Origin: Lineus longissimus
Lineage: Eukaryota > Nemertea > Pilidiophora > Heteronemertea > Lineidae
Assembly (NCBI RefSeq): GCF_910592395.1
Contig: NC_088310.1
Location: 11,231,501-11,295,500, forward strand
DNA: 64,000 nt
Reading direction: 5' to 3'
Shown: piece after piece, positions 43,986 through 60,100 of the stretch
Layout of the letters: each line of letters begins with the position of its first letter
Numbering within the stretch: the first letter of the stretch is position 1
Notes under the pieces: generated by a model
What the model was told of the DNA's origin: nothing
What the model saw: the letters and a program-made list of their open reading frames with translations, nothing else
Database searches by the model: none
Program-made: the position numbers and the translations under genes

Positions 43986-46900
43986 AATACCATCGCTAAC
44001 CCACAACCTCGCATGCTTCAACGGGTGGGTGATAATACCATCGCTAACCCACAACCTCGCCATGCTTCAACGGGTTGGTGATAATACCATCCCTAACCCA
44101 CAACCTCGCCATGCTTCAACGGGTGGGTGATAATACCATCGCTAACCTGTTACCTCGCCATTCCTCAACGGGTGGGTGATAATACCATCGCTAACCTGTA
44201 ACTTCGCCATTCCTCAACGGGTGGGTGATAATACCATCGCTAACCCACAACCTCGCCATGCTTCAACGGGTGGGTGATAATACCATCGCTAACCCACAAC
44301 CTCGCCATTCCTCAACGGGTGGGTGATAATACCATCGCTAACCTGTAACCTCGCCATTCCTCAACGGGTGGGTGATAATACCATCGCTAACCTGTAACCT
44401 CGTCATTCCTCAACGGGTGGGTGATAATACCATCGCTAACCTATTACCTCGCCATGCTTCAACGAGTGGGTGATAATGCCATCGCTTACCTGTAACCTCG
44501 CCATTCCTCAACGGGTGGGTGATAATACCATCGCTAACCCACAACCTCGCCATGCTTCAACGGGTGGGTGATAATTACCTCGCTAACCTGTAACCTCGCC
44601 ATTCCTCAACGGGTGGGTGATAATACCATCACTAACCTGTAACCTCGTCATTCCACAACGGGTGGGTGATAATACCATTGTTAACCCACAACCTCGCCAT
44701 GCTTCAACGGGTGGGTAATAATAATACCATCGCTAACCCACAACCTCGCCATGCTTCAACGGGTGGGTGATAATACCATCGCTAACCCACAACCTCACCA
44801 TGCTTCAATGGGTGGGTGATAATACCATCGCTAACCTGTAACCTCGCCATTCCTCAACGGGTGGGTGATAATACCCTCACTAACCCACAACCTCGCCATG
44901 CTTCAACGGGTGGGTGATAATACCATCGCTAACCCACAACCTCGCCATGCTTCAACGGGTGGGTGATAATACCATCGCTAACCCACAACCTCGCCATGCT
45001 TCAACGGTTGGGTGATAATTACATCGCTAACCTGTAACCTCGCCATTCCTCAACGGGTGGGTGATAATACCATCGCTAACCCACAACCTCGCCATGCTTC
45101 AACGGGTGGGTGATAATACCATCGCTAACCTGTAACCTCGTCATTCCGCAACGGGTGGGTGATAATACCATCGCTTACCCACAACCTCGCCATGCTTCAA
45201 CGGGTGGGTGATAATACCCTCGCTAACCCACAACCTCGCCATGCTTCAACGGGTGGGTGATAATACCATCGCTAACCTGTAACCTCGCCATTCCTCAACG
45301 GGTGGGTGATAATACCATCGCTAACCCACAACCTCGCCATGCTTCAACGGGTGGGTGATAATACCATCGCTAACCTGCAACCTCGTCATTCCTCAACGTA
45401 TGGGTGATAATACCATCGCTAACCCACAACCTCGCCATGCTTCAACGGGTGGGTAATAATACCATCGCTAACCCGCAACCTCGCCATGTTTCAACGGGTG
45501 GGTGATAATACCATCGCTAACCCACAACCTCGCCATGCTTCAACGGGTGGGTGATAATACCATCGCTAACCCACAACCTCGCCATGCTTCAACGGGTGGG
45601 TGATAATACCATCGCTAACCCACAACCTCGCCATGCTTCAACGGGTGGGTGATAATACCATCGCTAACCCACAACCTCGCCATGCTTCAACTGGTGGGTG
45701 ATAATACCATCGCTAACACGAAACCTCACCATGTTTCAACGGGTGGGTGATAATACCATCGCTAACCCACAACCTCGCCACGCTTCAACGGGTGGGTGAT
45801 AATACCATCGCTAACCTGTTACCTCGCCATTCCTCAACGGGTGGGTGATAATACCATCGCTAACCTGTAACTTCGCCATTCCTCAACGGGTGGGTGATAA
45901 TACCATCGCTAACCCACAACCTCGCCATGCTTCAACGGGTGGGTGATAATACCATCGCTAACCCACAACCTCGCCATGCCTCAACGGGTGGGTGATAATA
46001 CCATCGCTAACCTGTAACCTCGCCATTCCTCAACGGGTGGGTGATAATACCATCGCTAACCTGTAACCTCGTCATTCCTCAACGGGTGGGTGATAATACC
46101 ATCGCTAACCTGTTACCTCGCCATGCATCAACGAGTGGGTGATAATGCCATCGCTTACCTGTAACCTCGCCATACCTCAACGGGTGGGTGATAATACCAT
46201 CGCTAACCCACAACCTCGCCATGCTTCAACGGGTGGGTGATAATTACATCACTAACCCACAACCTCGCCATGCTTCAACGGGTGGGTGATAATACCATCG
46301 CTAACCCACAACCTCGCCATGCTTCAACGGGTGGGTGATAATACCATCGGTAACCCACAACCTCGCCATGCTTCAACGGGTGGGCGATAATACCATCGCT
46401 AACCTGTTATCTCGCCATTCCTCAACGGGTGGGTGATAATACCATCGCTAACCTGTAACTTCGCCATTCCTCAACGGGTGGGTGATAATACCATCGCTAA
46501 CCCACAACCTCGCCATGCTTCAACGGGTGGGTGATAATACCATTGCTAACCCACAACCTCGCCATTCCTCAACGGGTGGATGATAATACCATCGCTAACC
46601 TGTAACCTCGCCATTCCTCAACGGGTGGGTGATAATACCATCGCTAACCTGTAACCTCGTCATTCCTCAACGGGTGGGTGATAATACCATCGCTAACCTA
46701 TTACCTCACCATGCTTCAACGAGTGGGTGATAATGCCATCGCTTACCTGTAACCTCGCCATTCCTCAACGAGTGGGTGATAATACCATCGCTAACCCACA
46801 ACCTCGCCATGCTTCAACGGGTGGGTGATAATTACCTCGACAACCTGTAACCTCGCCATTCCTCAACGGGTGGGTGATAATACCATCGCTAACCCACAAC

Positions 46901-49900
46901 CTCGCCATGCTTCAACGGGTGGGTGGTAATACCATCGCTAACCTGTAACCTCGTCATTCCTCAACGGGTGGGTGATAATACCATCGTTAACCCACAACCT
47001 CGCCATGCTTCAACGGGTGGGTGATAATACCATCGCTAACCCACAACCTCGCCATGCTTCAACGGGTGGGTGATAATACCATCGCTAACCCACAACCTCA
47101 CCATGCTTCAATGGGTGGGTGATAATACCATCGCTAACCTGTAACCTCGCCATTCCTCAACGGGTGGGTGATAATACCATCGCTAACCCACAACCTCGCC
47201 ATGCTTCAACGGGTGGGTGATAATACCATCGCTAACCCACAACCTCGCCATGCTTCAACGGGTGGGTGATAATACCATCGCTAACCCACAACCTCGCCAT
47301 GCTTCAACGGGTGGGTGATAATTACATCGCTTACCTGTAACCTCGCCATTCCTCAACGGGTGGATGATAATACCATCGCTAACCCACAACCTCGCCATGC
47401 TTCAACGGGTGGGTGATAATACCATCGCTAACCTGTAACCTCGTCATTCCGCAACGGGTGGGTGATAATACCATCGCTAACCCACAACCTCGCCATGCTT
47501 CAACGGGTGGGTGATAATACCCTCGCTAACCCACAACCTCGCCATGCTTCAACGGGTGGGTGATAATACCATAGCTAACCTGTAACCTCGCCATTCCTCA
47601 ACGGGTGGGTGATAATACCATCGCTAACCCACAACCTCGCCATGCTTCAACGGGTGGGTGATAATACCATCGCTAACCTGTAACCTCGTCATTCCTCAAC
47701 GGATGGGTGATAATACAATCGCTAACCCACAACCTCGCCATGCTTCAACGGGTGGGTGATAATACCATCGCTAACCCACAACCTCGCCATGCTTCAACGG
47801 GTGGGTGATAATACCATCGCTAACCCGCAACCTCGCCATGTTTCAACGGGTTGGTGATAATACCATCGCTAACCCACAACCTCGCCATGCTTCAACGGGT
47901 GGGTGATAATACCATCACTAACCCACAACCTCGCCATGCTTCAACGGGTGGGTGATAATACCATCGCTAACCCACAACCTCGCCATGCTTCAACGGGTGG
48001 GTGATAATACCATCGCTAACCCACAACCTCGCCATGCTTCAACGGGTGGGTGATAATACCATCGCTAACCCACAACCTCGCCATGCTTCAACGGGTGGGT
48101 GATAATACCATCGCTAACCCACAACCTCGCCATGCTTCAACTGGTGGGTGATAATACCATCGCTAACACGAAACCTCACCATGTTTCAACGGGTGGGTGA
48201 TAATACCATCGCTAACCCACAACCTCGCCACGCTTCAACGGGTGGGTGATAATACCATCGCTAACCTGTTACCTCGCCATTCCTCAACGGGTGGGTGATA
48301 ATACCATCGCTAACCTGTAACTTCGCCATTCCTCAACGGGTGGGTGATAATACCATCGCTAACCCACAACCTCGCCATGCTTCAACGGGTGGGTGATAAT
48401 ACCATCGCTAACCCACAACCTCGCCATTCCTCAACGGGTGGGTGATAATACCATCGCTAACCTGTAACCTCGCCATTCCTCAACGGGTGGGTGATAATAC
48501 CATCGCTAACCTGTAACCTCGTCATTCCTCAACGGGTGGGTGATAATACCATCGCTAACCTGTTACCTCGCCATGCATCAACGAGTGGGTGATAATGCCA
48601 TCGCTTACCTGTAACCTCGCCATACCTCAACGGGTGGGTGATAATACCATCGCTAACCCACAACCTCGCCATGCTTCAACGGGTGGGTGATAATTACATC
48701 ACTAACCCACAACCTCGCCATGCTTCAACGGGTGGGTGATAATACCATCGCTAACCCACAACCTCGCCATGCTTCAACGGGTGGGTGATAATACCATCGG
48801 TAACCCACAACCTCGCCATGCTTCAACGGGTGGGCGATAATACCATCGCTAACCTGTTATCTCGCCATTCCTCAACGGGTGGGTGATAATACCATCGCTA
48901 ACCTGTAACTTCGCCATTCCTCAACGGGTGGGTGATAATACCATCGCTAACCCACAACCTCGCCATGCTTCAACGGGTGGGTGATAATACCATTGCTAAC
49001 CCACAACCTCGCCATTCCTCAACGGGTGGATGATAATACCATCGCTAACCTGTAACCTCGCCATTCCTCAACGGGTGGGTGATAATACCATCGCTAACCT
49101 GTAACCTCGTCATTCCTCAACGGGTGGGTGATAATACCATCGCTAACCTATTACCTCGCCATGCTTCAACGAGTGGGTGATAATGCCATCGCTTACCTGT
49201 AACCTCGCCATTCCTCAACGAGTGGGTGATAATACCATCGCTAACCCACAACCTCGCCATGCTTCAACGGGTGGGTGATAATTACCTCGACAACCTGTAA
49301 CCTCGCCATTCCTCAACGGGTGGGTGATAATACCATCGCTAACCCACAACCTCGCCATGCTTCAACGGGTGGGTGGTAATACCATCGCTAACCTGTAACC
49401 TCGCCATTCCTCAACGGGTGGGTGATAATACCATCGTTAACCCACAACCTCGCCATGCTTCAACGGGTGGGTGATAATACCATCGCTAACCCACAACCTC
49501 GCCATGCTTCAACGGGTGGGTGATAATACCATCGCTAACCCACAACCTCACCATGCTTCAATGGGTGGGTGATAATACCATCGCTAACCTGTAACCTCGC
49601 CATTCCTCAACGGGTGGGTGATAATACCATCGCTAACCCACAACCTCGCCATGCTTCAACGGGTGGGTGATAATACCATCGCTAACCCACAACCTCGCCA
49701 TGCTTCAACGGGTGGGTGATAATACCATCGCTAACCCACAACCTCGCCATGCTTCAACGGGTTGGTGATAATTACATCGCTTACCTGTAACCTCGCCATT
49801 CCTCAACGGGTGGATGATAATACCATCGCTAACCCACAACCTCGCCATGCTTCAACGGGTGGGTGATAATACCATCGCTAACCTGTAACCTCGTCATTCC

Positions 49901-52900
49901 GCAACGGGTGGGTGATAATACCATCGCTAACCCACAACCTCGCCATGCTTCAACGGGTGGGTGATAATACCCTCGCTAACCCACAACCTCGCCATGCTTC
50001 AATGGATGGGTGATAATACCATCGCTAACCCACAACCTCGCCATGCTTCAACGGGTGGGTGATAATTACATCGCTAACCTGTAACCTCGCCATTCCTCAA
50101 CGGGTGGGTGATAATACCATCGCTAACCCACAACCTCGCCATGCTTCAACGGGTGGGTGATAATACCATCGCTAACCTGTAACCTCGTCATTCCTCAACG
50201 GATGGGTGATAATACCATCGCTAACCCACAACCTCGCCATGCTTCAACGGGTGGGTGATAATACCATCGCTAACCCACAACCTCGCCATGCTTCAACGGG
50301 TGGGTGATAATACCATCGCTAACCCGCAACCTCGCCATGCTTCAACGGGTGGGTGATAATACCATCGCTAACCCACAACCTCGCCATGCCTCAACGGGTG
50401 GGTGATAATACCATCGCTAACCCACAACCTCGCCATGCTTCAACGGGTGGGTGATAATACCATCGCTAACCCACAACCTCGCCATGCTTCAACGGGTGGG
50501 TGATAATACCATCGCTAACCCACAACCTCGCCATGCTTCAACTGGTGGGTGATAATACCATCGCTAACACGAAACCTCGCCATGTTTCAACGGGTGGGTG
50601 ATAATACCATCGCTAACCCACAACCTCGCCATGCTTCAACGGGTGGGTGTTAATACCATCGCTAACCTGTTACCTCGCCATTCCTCAACGGGTGGGTGAT
50701 AATACCATCGCTAACCTGTAACCTCGCCATTCCTCAACGGGTGGGTGATAATACCATCGCTAACCCACAACCTCGCCATGCTTCAACGGGTGGGTGATAA
50801 TACCATCGCTAACCCACAACCTCGCCATGCTTCAACGGGTGGGTGATAATACCATCGCTAACCTGTAACCTCGCCATTCCTCAACGGGTGGGTGATAATA
50901 CCATCGCTAACCTGTAACCTCGTCATTCCTCAACGGGTGGGTGATAACACCATCGCTAACCTGTTACCTCGCCATGCTTCAACGAGTGGGTGATAATGCC
51001 GTCGCTTACCTGTAACCTCGCCATACCTCAATGGGTGGGTGATAATACCATCGCTAACCCACAACCTCGCCATGCTTCAACGGGTGGGTGATAATACCAT
51101 CGCTAACCCACAACCTCGCATGCTTCAACGGGTGGGTGATAATACCATCGCTAACCCACAACCTCGCCATGCTTCAACGGGTTGGTGATAATACCATCCC
51201 TAACCCACAACCTCGCCATGCTTCAACGGGTGGGTGATAATACCATCGCTAACCTGTTACCTCGCCATTCCTCAACGGGTGGGTGATAATACCATCGCTA
51301 ACCTGTAACCTCGCCATTCCTCAACGGGTGGGTGATAATACCATCGCTAACCCACAACCTCGCCATGCTTCAACGGGTGGGTGATAATACCATCGCTAAC
51401 CCACAACCTCGCCATTCCTCAACGGGTGGGTGATAATACCATCGCTAACCTGTAACCTCGCCATTCCTCAACGGGTGGGTGATAATACCATCGCTAACCT
51501 GTAACCTCGTCATTCCTCAACGGGTGGGTGATAATACCATCGCTAACCTATTACCTCGCCATGCTTCAACGAGTGGGTGATAATGCCATCGCTTACCTGT
51601 AACCTCGCCATTCCTCAACGGGTGGGTGATAATACCATCGCTAACCCACAACCTCGCCATGCTTCAACGGGTGGGTGATAATTACCTCGCTAACCTGTAA
51701 CCTCGCCATTCCTCAACGGGTGGGTGATAATACCATCACTAACCTGTAACCTCGTCATTCCACAACGGGTGGGTGATAATACCATTGTTAACCCACAACC
51801 TCGCCATGCTTCAACGGGTGGGTAATAATAATACCATCGCTAACCCACAACCTCGCCATGCTTCAACGGGTGGGTGATAATACCATCGCTAACCCACAAC
51901 CTCACCATGCTTCAATGGGTGGGTGATAATACCATCGCTAACCTGTAACCTCGCCATTCCTCAACGGGTGGGTGATAATACCCTCACTAACCCACAACCT
52001 CGCCATGCTTCAACGGGTGGGTGATAATACCATCGCTAACCCACAACCTCGCCATGCTTCAACGGGTGGGTGATAATACCATCGCTAACCCACAACCTCG
52101 CCATGCTTCAACGGTTGGGTGATAATTACATCGCTAACCTGTAACCTCGCCATTCCTCAACGGGTGGGTGATAATACCATCGCTAACCCACAACCTCGCC
52201 ATGCTTCAACGGGTGGGTGATAATACCATCGCTAACCTGTAACCTCGTCATTCCGCAACGGGTGGGTGATAATACCATCGCTTACCCACAACCTCGCCAT
52301 GCTTCAACGGGTGGGTGATAATACCCTCGCTAACCCACAACCTCGCCATGCTTCAACGGGTGGGTGATAATACCATCGCTAACCTGTAACCTCGCCATTC
52401 CTCAACGGGTGGGTGATAATACCATCGCTAACCCACAACCTCGCCATGCTTCAACGGGTGGGTGATAATACCATCGCTAACCTGCAACCTCGTCATTCCT
52501 CAACGTATGGGTGATAATACCATCGCTAACCCACAACCTCGCCATGCTTCAACGGGTGGGTAATAATACCATCGCTAACCCGCAACCTCGCCATGTTTCA
52601 ACGGGTGGGTGATAATACCATCGCTAACCCACAACCTCGCCATGCTTCAACGGGTGGGTGATAATACCATCGCTAACCCACAACCTCGCCATGCTTCAAC
52701 GGGTGGGTGATAATACCATCGCTAACCCACAACCTCGCCATGCTTCAACGGGTGGGTGATAATACCATCGCTAACCCACAACCTCGCCATGCTTCAACTG
52801 GTGGGTGATAATACCATCGCTAACACGAAACCTCACCATGTTTCAACGGGTGGGTGATAATACCATCGCTAACCCACAACCTCGCCACGCTTCAACGGGT

Positions 52901-55900
52901 GGGTGATAATACCATCGCTAACCTGTTACCTCGCCATTCCTCAACGGGTGGGTGATAATACCATCGCTAACCTGTAACTTCGCCATTCCTCAACGGGTGG
53001 GTGATAATACCATCGCTAACCCACAACCTCGCCATGCTTCAACGGGTGGGTGATAATACCATCGCTAACCCACAACCTCGCCATTCCTCAACGGGTGGGT
53101 GATAATACCATCGCTAACCTGTAACCTCGCCATTCCTCAACGGGTGGGTGATAATACCATCGCTAACCTGTAACCTCGTCATTCCTCAACGGGTGGGTGA
53201 TAATACCATCGCTAACCTGTTACCTCGCCATGCATCAACGAGTGGGTGATAATGCCATCGCTTACCTGTAACCTCGCCATACCTCAACGGGTGGGTGATA
53301 ATACCATCGCTAACCCACAACCTCGCCATGCTTCAACGGGTGGGTGATAATTACATCACTAACCCACAACCTCGCCATGCTTCAACGGGTGGGTGATAAT
53401 ACCATCGCTAACCCACAACCTCGCCATGCTTCAACGGGTGGGTGATAATACCATCGGTAACCCACAACCTCGCCATGCTTCAACGGGTGGGCGATAATAC
53501 CATCGCTAACCTGTTATCTCGCCATTCCTCAACGGGTGGGTGATAATACCATCGCTAACCTGTAACCTCGCCATTCCTCAACGGGTGGGTGATAATACCA
53601 TCGCTAACCCACAACCTCGCCATGCTTCAACGGGTGGGTGATAATACCATTGCTAACCCACAACCTCGCCATTCCTCAACGGGTGGATGATAATACCATC
53701 GCTAACCTGTAACCTCGCCATTCCTCAACGGGTGGGTGATAATACCATCGCTAACCTGTAACCTCGTCATTCCTCAACGGGTGGGTGATAATACCATCGC
53801 TAACCTATTACCTCGCCATGCTTCAACGAGTGGGTGATAATGCCATCGCTTACCTGTAACCTCGCCATTCCTCAACGAGTGGGTGATAATACCATCGCTA
53901 ACCCACAACCTCGCCATGCTTCAACGGGTGGGTGATAATTACCTCGACAACCTGTAACCTCGCCATTCCTCAACGGGTGGGTGATAATACCATCGCTAAC
54001 CCACAACCTCGCCATGCTTCAACGGGTGGGTGGTAATACCATCGCTAACCTGTAACCTCGTCATTCCTCAACGGGTGGGTGATAATACCATCGTTAACCC
54101 ACAACCTCGCCATGCTTCAACGGGTGGGTGATAATACCATCGCTAACCCACAACCTCGCCATGCTTCAACGGGTGGGTGATAATACCATCGCTAACCCAC
54201 AACCTCACCATGCTTCAATGGGTGGGTGATAATACCATCGCTAACCTGTAACCTCGCCATTCCTCAACGGGTGGGTGATAATACCATCGCTAACCCACAA
54301 CCTCGCCATGCTTCAACGGGTGGGTGATAATACCATCGCTAACCCACAACCTCGCCATGCTTCAACGGGTGGGTGATAATACCATCGCTAACCCACAACC
54401 TCGCCATGCTTCAACGGGTGGGTGATAATTACATCGCTTACCTGTAACCTCGCCATTCCTCAACGGGTGGATGATAATACCATCGCTAACCCACAACCTC
54501 GCCATGCTTCAACGGGTGGGTGATAATACCATCGCTAACCTGTAACCTCGTCATTCCGCAACGGGTGGGTGATAATACCATCGCTAACCCACAACCTCGC
54601 CATGCTTCAACGGGTGGGTGATAATACCATCGCTAACCCACAACCTCGCCATGCTTCAACGGGTGGGTGATAATACCATAGCTAACCTGTAACCTCGCCA
54701 TTCCTCAACGGGTGGGTGATAATACCATCGCTAACCCACAACCTCGCCATGCTTCAACGGGTGGGTGATAATACCATCGCTAACCTGTAACCTCGTCATT
54801 CCTCAACGGATGGGTGATAATACCATCGCTAACCCACAACCTCGCCATGCTTCAACGGGTGGGTGATAATACCATCGCTAACCCACAACCTCGCCATGCT
54901 TCAACGGGTGGGTGATAATACCATCGCTAACCCGCAACCTCGCCATGCTTCAACGGGTTGGTGATAATACCATCGCTAACCCACAACCTCGCCATGCTTC
55001 AACGGGTGGGTGATAATACCATCACTAACCCACAACCTCGCCATGCTTCAACGGGTGGGTGATAATACCATCGCTAACCCACAACCTCGCCATGCTTCAA
55101 CGGGTGGGTGATAATACCATCGCTAACCCACAACCTCGCCATGCTTCAACGGGTGGGTGATAATACCATCGCTAACCCACAACCTCGCCATGCTTCAACG
55201 GGTGGGTGATAATACCATCGCTAACCCACAACCTCGCCATGCTTCAACTGGTGGGTGATAATACCATCGCTAACACGAAACCTCACCATGTTTCAACGGG
55301 TGGGTGATAATACCATCGCTAACCCACAACCTCGCCACGCTTCAACGGGTGGGTGATAATACCATCGCTAACCTGTTACCTCGCCATTCCTCAACGGGTG
55401 GGTGATAATACCATCGCTAACCTGTAACTTCGCCATTCCTCCACGGGTGGGTGATAATACCATCGCTAACCCACAACCTCGCCATGCTTCAACGGGTGGG
55501 TGATAATACCATCGCTAACCCACAACCTCGCCATTCCTCAACGGGTGGGTGATAATACCATCGCTAACCTGTAACCTCGCCATTCCTCAACGGGTGGGTG
55601 ATAATACCATCGCTAACCTGTAACCTCGTCATTCCTCAACGGGTGGGTGATAATACCATCGCTAACCTGTTACCTCGCCATGCATCAACGAGTGGGTGAT
55701 AATGCCATCGCTTACCTGTAACCTCGCCATACCTCAACGGGTGGGTGATAATACCATCGCTAACCCACAACCTCGCCATGCTTCAACGGGTGGGTGATAA
55801 TTACATCACTAACCCACAACCTCGCCATGCTTCAACGGGTGGGTGATAATACCATCGCTAACCCACAACCTCGCCATGCTTCAACGGGTGGGTGATAATA

Positions 55901-57104
55901 CCATCGGTAACCCACAACCTCGCCATGCTTCAACGGGTGGGCGATAATACCATCGCTAACCTGTTATCTCGCCATTCCTCAACGGGTGGGTGATAATACC
56001 ATCGCTAACCTGTAACCTCGCCATTCCTCAACGGGTGGGTGATAATACCATCGCTAACCCACAACCTCGCCATGCTTCAACGGGTGGGTGATAATACCAT
56101 TGCTAACCCACAACCTCGCCATTCCTCAACGGGTGGATGATAATACCATCGCTAACCTGTAACCTCGCCATTCCTCAACGGGTGGGTGATAATACCATCG
56201 CTAACCTGTAACCTCGTCATTCCTCAACGGGTGGGTGATAATACCATCGCTAACCTATTACCTCGCCATGCTTCAACGAGTGGGTGATAATGCCATCGCT
56301 TACCTGTAACCTCGCCATTCCTCAACGAGTGGGTGATAATACCATCGCTAACCCACAACCTCGCCATGCTTCAACGGGTGGGTGATAATTACCTCGACAA
56401 CCTGTAACCTCGCCATTCCTCAACGGGTGGGTGATAATACCATCGCTAACCCACAACCTCGCCATGCTTCAACGGGTGGGTGGTAATACCATCGCTAACC
56501 TGTAACCTCGTCATTCCTCAACGGGTGGGTGATAATACCATCGTTAACCCACAACCTCGCCATGCTTCAACGGGTGGGTGATAATACCATCGCTAACCCA
56601 CAACCTCGCCATGCTTCAACGGGTGGGTGATAATACCATCGCTAACCCACAACCTCACCATGCTTCAACGGGTGGGTGATAATACCATCGCTAACCTGTA
56701 ACCTCGCCATTCCTCAACGGGTGGGTGATAATACCATCGCTAACCCACAACCTCGCCATGCTTCAACGGGTGGGTGATAATACCATCGCTAACCCACAAC
56801 CTCGCCATGCTTCAACGGGTGGGTGATAATACCATCGCTAACCCACAACCTCGCCATGCTTCAACGGGTGGGTGATAATTACATCGCTTACCTGTAACCT
56901 CGCCATTCCTCAACGGGTGGATGATAATACCATCGCTAACCCACAACCTCGCCATGCTTCAACGGGTGGGTGATAATACCATCGCTAACCTGTAACCTCG
57001 TCATTCCGCAACGGGTGGGTGATAATACCATCGCTAACCCACAACCTCGCCATGCTTCAACGGGTGGGTGATAATACCCTCGCTAACCCACAACCTCGCC
57101 ATGC
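42891..57104 (+). repeat. Tandem pair of 7,107-bp super-repeats
   Basis: Markers recur at exactly 7,107 bp: TTCAATGGAT at 42891 and 49998, the AACTGGTGGG unit at 43433 and 50540, the GGGTAATAATAATACC unit at 44711 and 51818, CCTCAACGTA at 45391 and 52498, and CCATGCATCA at 46121 and 53228. The length equals 145 units (7,105) plus 3 for the inserted AAT and minus 1 for one 48-bp unit. Copy 1 is about 42891-49997 and copy 2 about 49998-57104. Only scattered differences were seen, so the duplication is young. Confidence 0.9.
45689..50000 (+). repeat. 2,450-bp higher-order repeat nested in the super-repeat
   Basis: Within each 7,107-bp copy, a 50-unit block is itself repeated: the AACTGGTGGG unit at 45689 and 48139, and CCATGCATCA at 46121 and 48571 (2,450 bp each). 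The second super-repeat copy shows the same spacing (52796 and 55246; 53228 and 55678). The 2,450-bp duplication therefore predates the 7,107-bp one. Confidence 0.85.
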
Positions 57105-60100
57105 TTCAACGGGTGGGTGATAATACCATAGCTAACCTGTAACCTCGCCATTCCTCAACGGGTGGGTGATAATACCATCGCTAACCCACAACCTCGCCAT
57201 GCTTCAACGGGTGGGTGATAATACCATCGCTAACCTGTAACCTCGTCATTCCTCAACGGATGGGTGATAATACAATCGCTAACCCACAACCTCGCCATGC
57301 TTCAACGGGTGGGTGATAATACCATCGCTAACCCACAACCTCGCCATGCTTCAACGGGTGGGTGATAATACCATCGCTAACCCGCAACCTCGCCATGTTT
57401 CAACGGGTGGGTGATAATACCATCGCTAACCCACAACCTCGCCATGCTTCAACGGGTGGGTGATAATACCATCACTAACCCACAACCTCGCCATGCTTCA
57501 ACGGGTGGGTGATAATACCATCGCTAACCCACAACCTCGCCATGCTTCAACGGGTGGGTGATAATACCATCGCTAACCCACAACCTCGCCATGCTTCAAC
57601 TGGTGGGTGATAATACCATCGCTAACACGAAACCTCGCCATGTTTCAATGGGTGGGTGATAATACCATCGCTAACCCACAACCTCGCCATGCTTCAACGG
57701 GTGGGTGTTAATACCATCGCTAACCTGTTACCTCGCCATTCCTCAACGGGTGGGTAATAATACCATCGCTAACCTGTAACTTCGCCATTCCTCAACGGGT
57801 GGGTGATAATACCATCGCTAACCCACAACCTCGCCATGCTTCAACGGGTGGGTGATAATACCATCGCTAACCCACAACCTCGCCATTCCTCAACGGGTGG
57901 GTGATAATACCATCGCTAACCTGTTACCTCGCCATGCTTCAACGAGTGGGTGATAATACCATCGCTAACCTGTAACCTCGTCATTCCTCAACGGATGGGT
58001 GATAATACCATCGCTAACCCACAACCTCGCCATGCTTCAACGGGTGGGTGATAATACCATCGCTAACCCACAACCTCGCATGCTTCAACGGGTGGGTGAT
58101 AATACCATCGCTAACCCACAACCTCGCCATGCTTCAACGGGTTGGTGATAATACCATCCCTAACCCACAACCTCGCCATGCTTCAACGGGTGGGTGATAA
58201 TACCATCGCTAACCTGTAACCTCGTCATTCCTCAACTGGTGGGTGATAATACCATCGTTAACCCACAACCTCGCCATGCTTCAACGGGTGGGTGATAATA
58301 CCATCGCTAACCCACAACCTCGCCATGCTTCAACGGGTGGGTGATAATACCATCACTAACCCACAACCTCACCATGCTTCAACGGGTGGGTGATAATACC
58401 ATCGCTAACCTGTAACCTCGCCATTCCTCAACGGGTGGGTGATAATACCAGCGCTAACCCACAACCTCGCCATGCTTCAACGGGTGGGTGATAATACCAT
58501 CGCTAACCCACAACCTCGCCATGCTTCAACGGGTGGGTGATAATACCATCGCTAACCCACAACCTCGCCATGCTTCAACGGGTTGGTGATAATTACATCA
58601 CTAACCCACAACCTCGCCATGCTTCAACGGGTGGGTGATAATACCATCGCTAACCCACAACCTCGCCATGCTTCAACGGGTGGGTGATAATACCATCGCT
58701 AACCCACAACCTCGCATGCTTCAACGGGTGGGTGATAATACCATCGCTAACCCACAACCTCGCCATGCTTCAACGGGTGGGTGATAATTACATCGCTAAC
58801 CTGTAACCTCGCCATTCCTCAACGAGTGGGTGATAATACCATCGCTAACCCACAACCTCGCCATGCTTCAACGGGTGGGTGATAATTACCTCGCTAACCT
58901 GTAACCTCGCCATTCCTCAACGGGTGGGTGATAATACCATCGCTAACCCACAACCTCGCCATGCTTCAACGGGTGGGTGGTAATACCATCGCTAACCTGT
59001 AACCTCGTCATTCCTCAACGGGTGGGTGATAATACCATCGTTAACCCACAACCTCGCCATGCTTCAACGGGTGGGTGATAATACCATCGCTAACCCACAA
59101 CCTCGCCATGCTTCAACGGGTGGGTGATAATACCATCGCTAACCCACAACCTCACCATGCTTCAACGGGTGGGTGATAATACCATCGCTAACCTATTACC
59201 TCGCCATGCTTCAACGAGTGGGTGATAATGCCATCGCTTACCTGTAACCTCGCCATTCCTCAACGAGTGGGTGATAATACCATCGCTAACCCACAACCTC
59301 GCCATGCTTCAACGGGTGGGTGATAATTACCTCGCTAACCTGTAACCTCGCCATTCCTCAACGGGTGGGTGATAATACCATCGCTAACCCACAACCTCGC
59401 CATGCTTCAACGGGTGGGTGGTAATACCATCGCTAACCTGTAACCTCGTCATTCCTCAACGGGTGGGTGATAATACCATCGTTAACCCACAACCTCGCCA
59501 TGCTTCAACGGGTGGGTGATAATACCATCGCTAACCCACAACCTCGCCATGCTTCAACGGGTGGGTGATAATACCATCGCTAACCCACAACCTCACCATG
59601 CTTCAATGGGTGGGTGATAATACCATCGCTAACCTGTAACCTCGCCATTCCTCAACGGGTGGGTGATAATACCATCGCTAACCCACAACCTCGCCATGCT
59701 TCAACGGGTGGGTGATAATACCATCGCTAACCCACAACCTCGCCATGCTTCAACGGGTGGGTGATAATACCATCGCTAACCCACAACCTCGCCATGCTTC
59801 AACGGGTGGGTGATAATACCATCGCTAACCCGCAACCTCGCCATGTTTCAACGGGTGGGTGATAATACCATCGCTAACCCACAACCTCGCCATGCTTCAA
59901 CGGGTGGGTGATAATACCATCACTAACCCACAACCTCGCCATGCTTCAACGGGTGGGTGATAATACCATCGCTAACCCACAACTCGCCATGCTTCAACGG
60001 GTGGGTGATAATACCATCGCTAACCCACAACCTCGCCATGCTTCAACTGGTGGGTGATAATACCATCGCTAACACGAAACCTCGCCATGTTTCAACGGGT

